Assembly (NCBI RefSeq): GCF_030271255.1
Contig: NZ_JASJOM010000001.1
Coordinates: 310,001-374,000, forward strand
DNA: 64,000 bases
Source of the DNA: Peribacillus folii
GTDB lineage: Bacteria > Bacillota > Bacilli > Bacillales > DSM-1321
Direction: 5' to 3'
Under the pieces are notes generated by a model. The model had not been told where the DNA came from and did no database searches. It saw nothing but the letters and a program-made list of their open reading frames with translations. The position numbers were made by a program, and so were the translations under genes. Below are positions 56,681-64,000 of the stretch, in pieces (the stretch's first letter is position 1; every line of letters starts with the position of its first letter).

Positions 56681-56716
56681 CTAAAAAATGCCGCCTGTAG
56701 AAAATACAGACAGCAT
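56681..56716 (-). terminator. Terminator of ytxJ
   Basis: Imperfect stem (ATGCCGCCTGTA with TACAGACAGCAT, 56688-56699 and 56705-56716) followed by a T run on the minus strand. Confidence 0.7.
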
Positions 56717-56754
56717 GTCCTTCTAATTGCCTCGCCTTTTTCCGCCTTTATCCA

Positions 56755-57081
56755 TCATTCGGCGATGGCCTTGCTCAATGAATCATATGTAATTCGCCAA
56801 TGAGAGTCATCCCAGACCGGCTTTCCGTTTTTGAAAAGGATGGCCTGAGGGGATTGATGCCTGATATCGAACGTTTCCGCGACATAATTGGAGAGCGGGC
56901 GAGCTTCCTGCACTGCTAGATAGGCCGTTTTGAGCTGATCATTCCCTGCAATAAACTTCTCGTATTGTTCATGCGCCTCGGCGCTCACGGGACATGTTAG
57001 GCTATGCTTGAACAGGAGGAATGTATCCTCCTTCAGCAGCTCATTGAATTGTTCTTCCGTTTCGATTTTGGATGTAGTCAT
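56755..57081 (-). CDS. ytxJ: YtxJ / BrxC, bacillithiol-system redox protein
   Basis: 108 residues from ATG at 57081, preceded by AAAGGAG. A monothiol thioredoxin-fold protein with the active-site motif HSLTCPVSAEAH (Cys in TCPVS). Family members act with bacillithiol, likely as bacilliredoxin-type proteins that remove the thiol from proteins. ytxH lies upstream; its own terminator separates the two, so ytxJ may have a separate promoter. The orthologue of this order is ytxGHJ in B. subtilis. Confidence 0.94.
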   Translation of the reverse strand: MTTSKIETEEQFNELLKEDTFLLFKHSLTCPVSAEAHEQYEKFIAGNDQLKTAYLAVQEARPLSNYVAETFDIRHQSPQAILFKNGKPVWDDSHWRITYDSLSKAIAE

Positions 57082-57123
57082 AACACAGTCTCCTTTCGTT
57101 TTACCCTTTTTAATTTTACCATC

Positions 57124-57161
57124 AAAAAGGCGATGAAGCCGTTTGAGCACTTCATCGCCTT
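57124..57161 (-). terminator. Terminator between ytxH and ytxJ
   Basis: 12-bp perfect stem (57127-57138 with 57150-57161) and a TTTTT tract on the minus strand. It would limit read-through into ytxJ. Confidence 0.82.
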
Positions 57162-57205
57162 ATTCTTCGTACTTCATTGCTTCTTCATCCAAGCTTAGTT
57201 GGCGA

Positions 57206-57781
57206 TTATTTCTTTAATTTATTTTCCGTTTCATCGAATGCCTTTTTCGCTTCATCAAGTTTCAGCTTCGCCGTGTTCTTGTTGTTTCCGCTTGTAGGGT
57301 CGGCAGGGTTATTTTCAGCATCCTTGCCATTCGCAAAATTAGTTTCGACGGAAACGATTTTAGAATCCGAAGCTCCCGTTACATCAATATCCTTGTTGCT
57401 TGAATTTGTCGTATCATCTGCGGCATCGCCGTTTTCTTTGGCGGATTTCAGGCTTTTCACCTTATTAACGATATCGGATGATTTGTTGGAAACGAGTTCC
57501 GTAACCGAACTTGTTTTTTCTTTTGCAGTATCAGCAATCACGGTACCTTTTTCCATTGCCGACTGCCTTAATTTTTCCGTTTTCTCGGAAATGTTTTTCG
57601 CCTGTTCATTGAAATCATTTCTTAGTTCCTTGCCTGTTTTCGGGGCCATGAACAATGCGGTAGCCGCACCGATCATTCCGCCGATCAAGGCGCCGATCAT
57701 AAAGTCTTTCGAATTGATTGAGTCGCGTTCGTCCTCATATGTTTTTTGATATTCCTTTGTCGGATATTCTTTCTGAGTCAT
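57206..57781 (-). CDS. ytxH: YtxH-like general stress protein
   Basis: 191 residues from ATG at 57781 (GAGGGG before it). YtxH domain: SKDFMIGALIGGMIGAATALFMAPKTGKELR, one glycine-rich membrane helix and the PKTGKE motif. A long Lys/Glu/Asn/Asp-rich, low-complexity tail follows and looks disordered. Function unknown; it belongs to the general stress group in B. subtilis. It is downstream of ytxG in one unit. Confidence 0.93.
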   Translation of the reverse strand: MTQKEYPTKEYQKTYEDERDSINSKDFMIGALIGGMIGAATALFMAPKTGKELRNDFNEQAKNISEKTEKLRQSAMEKGTVIADTAKEKTSSVTELVSNKSSDIVNKVKSLKSAKENGDAADDTTNSSNKDIDVTGASDSKIVSVETNFANGKDAENNPADPTSGNNKNTAKLKLDEAKKAFDETENKLKK

Positions 57782-57828
57782 AATACATTCCCCTCTCAAT
57801 TTTCAGTTTATTTTTCATTAACTAGATT

Positions 57829-58338
57829 TTATGATCTAGAACGTAAAAACCTTTTTTTAGGCAGGTCATCCGTTTCCAGTGCTATGCGTTCCAACTCCGC
57901 TCTTTCGGCAGGAGTCGGGGCGGCCTGCTTGCTTCTCGCCTTCCATTTGTCCCGAATTTCTAAAGCGATGTTACTCCATTGGACAATTTGTGAAATTCTT
58001 TCCTGATTATTATCAATCTCAGCCTGAACCTTATTGGAAACTTTTTGGACTGAAGAATTGAAACTGGAGATGGATGTTCCTACATCCTTCACGGCATCCA
58101 CCACGGAATTCAGGTTTTCTGACTTATGTTGCAGATCTTCAGCCAACGTATTCGTTTTATGTAGTAGCTGAGTAGTTTCGAGCGTTATGCCTTGCATTTG
58201 GCTCTCGAGTCCTGTCAGCGTCCGGGCCACACTGTCCAGGGTTGTTTGAAGTGATGTCAGTACCTTCGTTAGGAAAATAACTAGGACCAAGAAAGCGATC
58301 GCTGCAACGGCAGCACTTACGTATAAAATAATCTCCAT
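57829..58338 (-). CDS. ytxG: YtxG-like DUF948 protein
   Basis: 169 residues. An N-terminal membrane helix (ILYVSAAVAAIAFLVLVIFL) is followed by a coiled-coil DUF948 domain with heptad repeats (LTSLQTTLDSVARTLTGLESQMQGI). Family function is unknown; in B. subtilis it is a sigma-B and sigma-H controlled general stress gene with ytxH and ytxJ. A sigma-B-like promoter lies about 60 bp upstream here. Confidence 0.93.
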   Translation of the reverse strand: MEIILYVSAAVAAIAFLVLVIFLTKVLTSLQTTLDSVARTLTGLESQMQGITLETTQLLHKTNTLAEDLQHKSENLNSVVDAVKDVGTSISSFNSSVQKVSNKVQAEIDNNQERISQIVQWSNIALEIRDKWKARSKQAAPTPAERAELERIALETDDLPKKRFLRSRS

Positions 58339-58387
58339 TGGAACACCTCCGAAAAAATCGACTTATTTAATGACTGTTAGTTATTAA

Positions 58388-58412
58388 TTACCCCTTCCCG
58401 TTCATTATAAAC
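58388..58412 (-). promoter_or_regulatory. Sigma-B-like promoter of ytxGH
   Basis: GTTTAT (58407-58412) and GGGTAA (58388-58393) on the minus strand, 13-bp spacer; close to the sigma-B consensus GTTTaa/GGGtAt. The ytxGHJ operon of B. subtilis is known to depend on sigma-B. Confidence 0.72.
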
Positions 58413-58565
58413 GTATTTATTTTTTCAATATACCCTAACAAACCCTAATCTGGAAATATTATTGCCTGCATCCAGTTCCTTCTTGGAAATCAATGTATGA
58501 CACTTCCGTAAGGAAATCGGGTATGATAGTAAGATAAGTCGAATTTATACAATGGAGGTATTTTC

Positions 58566-59678
58566 ATGAAAGATCCCAGAATTGGAACATTGGCCAAAAG
58601 CTTGATCAATTATTCCGTGAAGCTTCAAAAAGGTGAAAAGGTCTTAATCGAAAACTTTGGATTGCAGCGTGAACTTGTTAACGCGCTTGTGAATGAAGCC
58701 TATGAAGCAGGCGGTTACCCGTTCGTCCTGTTAAAGGATCATCAAGTGGATCGTGCCTTGCTGATGGGTGCCAAAGAAGAACAGTACAAGATGATGGGTG
58801 AGTTTGAAGCGAACGTAATGAGCCAGATGGATGCTTATATCGGGCTTCGCGCCGGGGATAATATCAATGAACAATCCGATGTCCCTCCAGAGAAGATGGC
58901 GATTCATGGGCAAACAGTCGGCAAAGTACATAGGAATATCCGCGTGCCAAAAACAAAATGGGTCGTGCTTCGCTACCCGACGAACTCCATGGCCCAGTTA
59001 GCCAAGATGAGTACAGAAGCTTTCGAAGATTTTTATTTCGAAGTCTGTAACCTCGACTATGGCAGGATGAGTGCAGCCATGGACAGCCTTGTTGAATTGA
59101 TGGATAAGACGGATAAGGTCCGCATAACCGGGCCCGGAACGGACCTAACCTTCTCCATCAAAGACATTAAGGCCATCAAATGTGCAGGTGAGCTGAACAT
59201 TCCTGACGGTGAAGTATATACTGCTCCCGTGAAGGATTCCGTCAATGGAGTGATTTCGTACAATACGCCTTCACCGTACCAGGGTTTTACCTTTGAAAAT
59301 GTGAAATTGACCTTCAAAGATGGAAAAATCGTTGAAGCGATGGCAAATGATGCAACGCGCATCAACAAGATTTTTGACACGGATGAGGGTGCAAGATATG
59401 TCGGTGAATTTGCAATTGGTGTAAATCCTTATATTCTACACCCGATGCAGGATATCCTCTTTGATGAAAAAATTGATGGAAGTTTTCATTTCACTCCGGG
59501 ACAATGCTATGATGATGCCTTCAATGGCAATCACTCAGACATCCACTGGGACTTGGTCAATATACAGCGTCCGGAATACGGCGGAGGGGAAATTCATTTC
59601 GATGATGTGTTGATACGTAAGGACGGCCGCTTCGTTTTGCCTGAACTGGAAGATTTAAATCCAGAAAATTTAAAATGA
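58566..59678 (+). CDS. ampS: M29 family aminopeptidase
   Basis: 370 residues, the normal length for thermophilic-type M29 aminopeptidases (AmpS/PepS). Recognised from the overall fold pattern and RIGTLAKSLINYSVKLQKGEKVLIE at the start, PGTDLTFSIKDIKAIKCAGE, EFAIGVNP and YDDAFNGNHSDIHWDLV. Two metal ions are bound by Glu, His and Asp residues in the C-terminal half. It removes N-terminal amino acids in the cytosol. Single gene, preceded by TGGAGG. Confidence 0.94.
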   Translation: MKDPRIGTLAKSLINYSVKLQKGEKVLIENFGLQRELVNALVNEAYEAGGYPFVLLKDHQVDRALLMGAKEEQYKMMGEFEANVMSQMDAYIGLRAGDNINEQSDVPPEKMAIHGQTVGKVHRNIRVPKTKWVVLRYPTNSMAQLAKMSTEAFEDFYFEVCNLDYGRMSAAMDSLVELMDKTDKVRITGPGTDLTFSIKDIKAIKCAGELNIPDGEVYTAPVKDSVNGVISYNTPSPYQGFTFENVKLTFKDGKIVEAMANDATRINKIFDTDEGARYVGEFAIGVNPYILHPMQDILFDEKIDGSFHFTPGQCYDDAFNGNHSDIHWDLVNIQRPEYGGGEIHFDDVLIRKDGRFVLPELEDLNPENLK

Positions 59679-59695
59679 ACGACTTCTCGCTTTCT

Positions 59696-59737
59696 AAAAA
59701 AAAAGATCGATCCCAGCTCTGGGAACGATCTTTTTTT
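59696..59737. terminator. Bidirectional terminator between ampS and murC
   Basis: AAAAAAAGATCG...CGATCTTTTTTT stem with an inner imperfect arm. Confidence 0.85.
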
Positions 59738-61040
59738 ATTTTACTTGCAGTGAATGTTCGTAGGCTGCCTGAAACTTTTGGATGTCTCCCGCGCCCATGA
59801 ATAACACGACACTGTTATCATGATTTTGCAATATTGAAGTGGTGTTCTCCGTAATCAGCTCGGCACCGGGAATTTTACCTTGAAGATCTTCAATCGATAA
59901 CTTCCCTTGATGTTCGCGAGCAGATCCGAAAATTTCGCATAAGTATACTTTGTCTGCCAAATTCAAGCTGTCGGCAAATTCATCCAGGAATGCCTGCGTT
60001 CTTGAGAAGGTGTGTGGCTGAAATACCGCTACAACTTCACGCTCTGGATATTTTTGACGTGCCGAGTCAACAGTTGCCGAGATTTCTGTCGGATGATGCG
60101 CATAATCATCAATGATGATCTGACTTCCGATTTCCTTTTCGGAGAACCGGCGCTTAACTCCGCCAAAGGTCCGCAATTGGGCTTTCACGGCTTCCGTATC
60201 CAAGTTTTCATATTTACAAAGTGCAATGACACCAAGTGCATTCAATACATTATGCTTCCCAAAGGTAGGAATGGTGAATGTATCATAGTAATTGTTCCTT
60301 ACGTGCACATCGAACGTGGTGCCTTCCGGAGCGACGGAAACATTTTTCGCCTGGAAATCGTTTCCTTCTGCAAATCCGTAAAAAATGACCGGTACTTTCG
60401 CCTGAATATGTGGTAAATGCTCATCATCGCCGCATGCAATTATGCCTTTGTTGACTTGAAGGGCCATCGTTTGGAAAGCCTCGAACACGTCTTCGACATT
60501 GGCGTAATAATCAGGATGATCAAAATCAATATTCGTCATGATTGCATAATCAGGGTAATAAGAAAGGAAATGACGGCGATATTCACATGCTTCGAAAACG
60601 AAGTAATCAGAATTCACGATCCCTTTCCCCGTTCCATCCCCAATCAGGAAGGAGGTCGGTTTAACTCCGCCCATCACATGGGCCAGCAAGCCGGTCGTCG
60701 ATGTTTTACCATGCGCTCCCGTAACAGCCACGCTAATATAGTTTTTCATGAAATCACCCAGGAAACGGTGATAACGGATGATCGGCAAACCAAGCTCCTT
60801 TGCCTTCTCGATTTCCGGATGGGTATCCGGGAACGCATTGCCTGCAATGATGGTCATTCCAGGCTGTATATTTTCCTCATTGAAAGGAAGGATTTTAATC
60901 CCAGCTTTTTCTAATGCCAATTGTGTAAAAAATTCTTTTTCATAGTCGGAACCTTGCACTTCAATATTCATATCATGCAGTATTTGCGCCAGAGCACTCA
61001 TACCCGACCCTTTAATTCCCACAAAATGGTAAGCAGTCAT
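59736..61040 (-). CDS. murC: UDP-N-acetylmuramate-L-alanine ligase
   Basis: 434 residues from ATG at 61040 (GGAGG eight bases before); longer frames have no ribosome site. Adds L-alanine to UDP-MurNAc, the first peptide step of wall precursor synthesis. [40 protein letters not shown] (ATP loop), the [17 protein letters not shown] region and [11 protein letters not shown] are present. It lies downstream of sftA on the same strand as in B. subtilis, with 270 bases between them. Confidence 0.98.
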   Translation of the reverse strand: MTAYHFVGIKGSGMSALAQILHDMNIEVQGSDYEKEFFTQLALEKAGIKILPFNEENIQPGMTIIAGNAFPDTHPEIEKAKELGLPIIRYHRFLGDFMKNYISVAVTGAHGKTSTTGLLAHVMGGVKPTSFLIGDGTGKGIVNSDYFVFEACEYRRHFLSYYPDYAIMTNIDFDHPDYYANVEDVFEAFQTMALQVNKGIIACGDDEHLPHIQAKVPVIFYGFAEGNDFQAKNVSVAPEGTTFDVHVRNNYYDTFTIPTFGKHNVLNALGVIALCKYENLDTEAVKAQLRTFGGVKRRFSEKEIGSQIIIDDYAHHPTEISATVDSARQKYPEREVVAVFQPHTFSRTQAFLDEFADSLNLADKVYLCEIFGSAREHQGKLSIEDLQGKIPGAELITENTTSILQNHDNSVVLFMGAGDIQKFQAAYEHSLQVK

Positions 61041-61174
61041 AAAGCGAACCTCCACCAATCGTCTACCTGTACGACAGTATATGACGTCATCTTTTATTTG
61101 TTTTTTCATTACGAGACTTGTCAGAAACGCAATTTCTTCATAGCTTTTCATTAATCATTCATCAACAAAAAACT

Positions 61175-61180
61175 ATTATA
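61175..61180 (-). promoter_or_regulatory. Candidate -10 of murC
   Basis: Perfect TATAAT on the minus strand, about 135 bp before the murC start; its -35 is poor. Confidence 0.35.
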
Positions 61181-61250
61181 TCACTTTTTCAGTTATACAT
61201 CCATGTCAGGCAGATGCCAATTTATCAAATCATTGGTTTTTTCGTGAATC

Positions 61251-61279
61251 AAGGGGATGATAGGGGGTTTTCATCCCTT
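61251..61279 (-). terminator. Possible terminator of sftA
   Basis: Stem AAGGGATGA/TCATCCCCTT-like (61251-61260 with 61271-61279); the T tract is missing, so weak. Confidence 0.35.
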
Positions 61280-61313
61280 CACATTATATACAAATTCCTT
61301 TTAATCGGTTCTT

Positions 61314-64000
61314 TTAATTAACATGTAAAAATTCCAATTCTTCCTCCGTGATCAATACGTCCCTTGGTCTTGATCCCCTGGATTCAGAAACGACCCCCTG
61401 CTGCTCCATCATTTCTATTAATCGCGCAGCGCGATTGTACCCGACACGGAATCGCCTTTGGACACTCGATGCGGATGCGGCCTGCTGGTTCACGACAAAT
61501 TCACATGCCTCAAAAAACAGTTCATCCGCTTCCTCCGTGACCTCTGCTACTTTCAGCAAATCTTCCTGCTCGAAAAGATACTTCGGCTGTTGCTCGAGTT
61601 TCACGTGATTGACCACCTGATCGATTTCCTCATCGCTGACAAAGGTTCCCTGCAGCCTAACCGTTTTCGAAGAGCCATTTTCAGCAAATAGCATATCTCC
61701 CCTTCCAAGCAATTTTTCCGCTCCGCCGCTATCGATGATCGTCCGGGAATCGACTTGTGAAGAAACGGAAAAAGCGATCCTTGTCGGGATATTCGCCTTG
61801 ATCAATCCGGTTATCACATCGACTGAAGGCCGCTGCGTCGCTACAATCATGTGTATCCCGCAGGCGCGGGCCTTTTGGGCGATCCGGCAAATCGCTTCCT
61901 CCACATCGGCAGGTGACATCATCATCAAATCGGCAAGCTCGTCAATGATCACCAGGATGTAAGGCAGCTTATTTGCATATTGTCCGGCTTTCTCAGCTTG
62001 ATCATTGAAGCGGCTGATATCACGGACGCCTGCATGCACAAACAATTCATAGCGCCGTTCCATTTCCTCCACAGCCCATTTAAGCGCGGCCGTGGCTGCC
62101 TTCACATCCGTTATGACAGGACTGACCAAATGGGGAATGCGATTATATGGTGCAAGCTCGACCATCTTCGGATCGATCAACAGCAATTTCAACTCTTGGG
62201 GCGTCGCTTTATACAGCAGGCTGATCAGCATCGTATTGATGCAGACGCTTTTCCCCGATCCCGTCTGGCCGGCAATCAATCCGTGCGGCATCTTTCTCAG
62301 GTCTGTGATGATCGGCTGACCGGATATATCGAGACCAAGAGCCACGGCAAGCGGTGATTCATGTTCTTCGAATTCAGTGCTCTCCAGCACCTCACGCAAA
62401 AATACAGGCTTGCTTTTCCTGTTCGGAATCTCGATGCCAATCGTATGCTTACCCGGAATCGGCGCTTCCATCCTCATATCCTGGGCAGCAAGGCTTAATT
62501 TGATATCATCCATCAGGTTCGTTACCTTATTCACCTTGACCCCCGGTTCAGGATGCACCTCGAAACGAGTCACTGCCGGTCCTTGGGTGACATTGACAAC
62601 CTTTGCGCGAACATTGAAGTTTTTAAGCGTCTCATCCAGTAATGAAGTCTGTTCATCGAGCCACTCATCATCATGCACAGCATAAGTAGGGGGTGTCAAG
62701 AGCCCGGCGCTTGGAAATACATAATATGGATCATCATCGGTCTCCGCCGAAACAGCGGCTTCTCTGCCATCGTCTTGCCCGGCTTCAGCCTCATCCCTTG
62801 TTAACACCTCTTCATGATTCCCTTTTTCCTGAATCGGAGCTCTAGAAGCACCATCAAGGAATGCGCTCGAAACGTTATCGGCTGCAACGGCTTCCTCCCT
62901 GGCGGCAATTGTTCCTTCATCCACTGCCTCCAGATTTGAAGGTCCGGGGATGAATGGGATGGGACGGCTGGATATTTCTTGGCCGTCCTCCGGGTCCGCT
63001 TCGGGAACATCATGTGATGGACCCTTCCCCCCATTCCTTATCGGTTCCTTGTATGCGTGGGCTTCGCTTTCTAAATCAACGCTTTTTTTTTCCGGTTTCA
63101 TTTTGTTGATGAACTCATTTTTTTGCCGGTCTTGCTTGAGCATCATCACATTAAACGGAATATGCTTTTTCGGTCGTTTAGGCTGCTCGTCCCCAAGCAG
63201 AACGGCGGATTCGCTTTCACGATCCATCCCTTGTTCAGCAGCCGGACGATCAGCTTTTGGAGCCGCTTCCGGTTTAATATCCTCAGCCTGCTCCATGATG
63301 GATACTGCAACTTCCCGTCCGAAATCCACCTCATTCTGTACATCCGCGATATTTTCCCTCACAGGCTCACTTTCCGCTTCCACAGTGTTTGGCTGGATGG
63401 GATGCTTCCGAAAGAAAGCGGGTATCTCCGAAGCTTCCCCTCTTTCATCCGCTTGTTCCGGGATAAGGACGGCAGGTTCTTCCGTCCTTTCCTCCGCGGA
63501 CACTTCCTTGGGAATTTCAGGGGTGAACACCGGAATATCTTTTATAAACTCTTCTTTTTTAAGAACAGGAAGCTTGCTTTCCAATTCATATTCAACGATT
63601 TCCTCCGAAGCGATCATTTTTTTTTCCGGACGGCGGAAACCATAAATGGGTGATGGGATTTCCGTTGGGCGGAATGGCGTATTCGACGGGACGATTTTTG
63701 CCTGTTGCTCGCGATCGATATTCCTCATTTTTGGCTTTGGCTCACGATCGAAGCTTCTTCTCTTCGGTTCGGGATCCCTTGCCTGCCTTCTCGTTTCTTT
63801 TGCCCTGTCCGCCTGCTTCGGTTCGCGTTTTTCCTTCATTCTTTCCCGGGGATTCCTTTTGTTTTGCTCCTGGTCGGGAATGAGCGGAAACTTGAATTGC
63901 CCTTTTGGATACTGAAACAGGATTTTCGTATCCGGATCTACAGTCTGGGACATTTTTTCAGACATTTTCCCGATTGTTTGGTTGTACACCTTGATTTCTT
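61314..64000 (-). CDS. sftA: FtsK/SpoIIIE-family DNA translocase SftA (5' end beyond window)
   Basis: The frame is open to the last base, so the start is outside; 895 codons are seen. A long, low-complexity, charged N-terminal part (Glu/Lys/Pro/Arg-rich, about residues 20-420) has no membrane helices, unlike SpoIIIE, and marks this as the soluble SftA. The motor domain has GLIAGQTGSGKSVCINTML (Walker A), LKLLLIDPKMVELAPYN, ILVIIDELADLMMM (Walker B) and ATQRPSVDVITG. The C-terminal winged-helix gamma domain reads VQRRFRVGYNRAARLIEMMEQQGVV. It moves chromosome ends away from the septum. Followed by murC. Confidence 0.96.
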   Translation of the reverse strand, partial: EIKVYNQTIGKMSEKMSQTVDPDTKILFQYPKGQFKFPLIPDQEQNKRNPRERMKEKREPKQADRAKETRRQARDPEPKRRSFDREPKPKMRNIDREQQAKIVPSNTPFRPTEIPSPIYGFRRPEKKMIASEEIVEYELESKLPVLKKEEFIKDIPVFTPEIPKEVSAEERTEEPAVLIPEQADERGEASEIPAFFRKHPIQPNTVEAESEPVRENIADVQNEVDFGREVAVSIMEQAEDIKPEAAPKADRPAAEQGMDRESESAVLLGDEQPKRPKKHIPFNVMMLKQDRQKNEFINKMKPEKKSVDLESEAHAYKEPIRNGGKGPSHDVPEADPEDGQEISSRPIPFIPGPSNLEAVDEGTIAAREEAVAADNVSSAFLDGASRAPIQEKGNHEEVLTRDEAEAGQDDGREAAVSAETDDDPYYVFPSAGLLTPPTYAVHDDEWLDEQTSLLDETLKNFNVRAKVVNVTQGPAVTRFEVHPEPGVKVNKVTNLMDDIKLSLAAQDMRMEAPIPGKHTIGIEIPNRKSKPVFLREVLESTEFEEHESPLAVALGLDISGQPIITDLRKMPHGLIAGQTGSGKSVCINTMLISLLYKATPQELKLLLIDPKMVELAPYNRIPHLVSPVITDVKAATAALKWAVEEMERRYELFVHAGVRDISRFNDQAEKAGQYANKLPYILVIIDELADLMMMSPADVEEAICRIAQKARACGIHMIVATQRPSVDVITGLIKANIPTRIAFSVSSQVDSRTIIDSGGAEKLLGRGDMLFAENGSSKTVRLQGTFVSDEEIDQVVNHVKLEQQPKYLFEQEDLLKVAEVTEEADELFFEACEFVVNQQAASASSVQRRFRVGYNRAARLIEMMEQQGVVSESRGSRPRDVLITEEELEFLHVN

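Overview
The window is a chromosomal segment of a spore-forming, low-to-moderate GC Bacillaceae. The evidence is an alpha/beta-type small acid-soluble spore protein, a spore-type transglutaminase (Tgl), GerW/YtfJ, bacillithiol-linked YtxJ, RefZ, EzrA, SftA, T-box and TPP riboswitch control, and many strong intrinsic terminators. Gene order (sftA-murC-ytxGHJ-aroA-ccpA-acuCBA/acsA-tyrS-rpsD-ytrP-ytsP-refZ-hisJ-ezrA-iscS-thiI-ssp-mbcS-sppA-yteJ-ytfI-ytfJ-tpx-ytxK-ackA-moaB-argGH) follows the Bacillus subtilis ytpT-to-argH region in reverse. A Peribacillus-like genus is my guess. The genus cannot be fixed from this window.

Layout. 1-5 kb: 3' end of an M24 peptidase, a frameshifted small membrane-protein gene, a universal stress protein, and argGH with ARG boxes. 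5-13.7 kb: moaB, an EcsC-family gene, ackA, ytxK, a dispersed-repeat relic, a 12-bp tandem-repeat gene, tpx, ytfJ, ytfI, yteJ and sppA. 13.8-19 kb: an accessory cassette for a four-carbon acid sugar (PrpR_N/Fis-type regulator, KdgT-type permease, DUF1537 kinase, PdxA2-type dehydrogenase) with a readable promoter, cre site and repeated upstream motif. 19.3-24.1 kb: NAD kinase, then a TPP-riboswitch operon for thiamine-pyrimidine uptake ending in a TatD-type hydrolase. 24.2-38.5 kb: tgl, rarD, ytcJ, mbcS, ssp, thiI, iscS, ezrA, hisJ, refZ, a methionine sulfoxide reductase of the GAF type and a GGDEF protein. 38.6-43.4 kb: rpsD with promoter and leader, an AT-rich islet, and tyrS with a T-box. 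43.4-51.2 kb: a class A penicillin-binding protein and the divergent acsA/acuABC acetate module. 51.5-64 kb: ccpA, aroA (chorismate mutase-DAHP synthase), an FtsA/PilM-like actin-fold protein, ytxJ, ytxH, ytxG with a sigma-B-like promoter, an M29 aminopeptidase, murC and the 5'-truncated sftA.

How the genes work together. AckA, AcsA, AcuA/AcuB/AcuC, MbcS and CcpA form a carbon-overflow and acyl-CoA theme: AcuA acetylates and AcuC deacetylates AcsA-type enzymes, and CcpA probably acts at the cre site of the acid-sugar operon. ThiI and its dedicated cysteine desulfurase supply sulfur for 4-thiouridine and thiamine, and the riboswitch operon supplies pyrimidine precursor. EzrA, RefZ, SftA, MurC, the class A PBP and the FtsA-like protein relate to division and wall synthesis.

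The best candidates for undescribed biology are three. First, the AT-rich islet between rpsD and tyrS holds a secreted protein with an acidic pro-like half and a basic half, plus a small two-helix membrane protein. Second, the regulator of the acid-sugar operon looks like a sigma-54 activator but lacks GAFTGA, and its operon has a sigma-A-like promoter. Third, a TatD-type hydrolase sits inside a thiamine-salvage operon. I saw no tRNA or rRNA gene, CRISPR array, prophage or intact insertion sequence.
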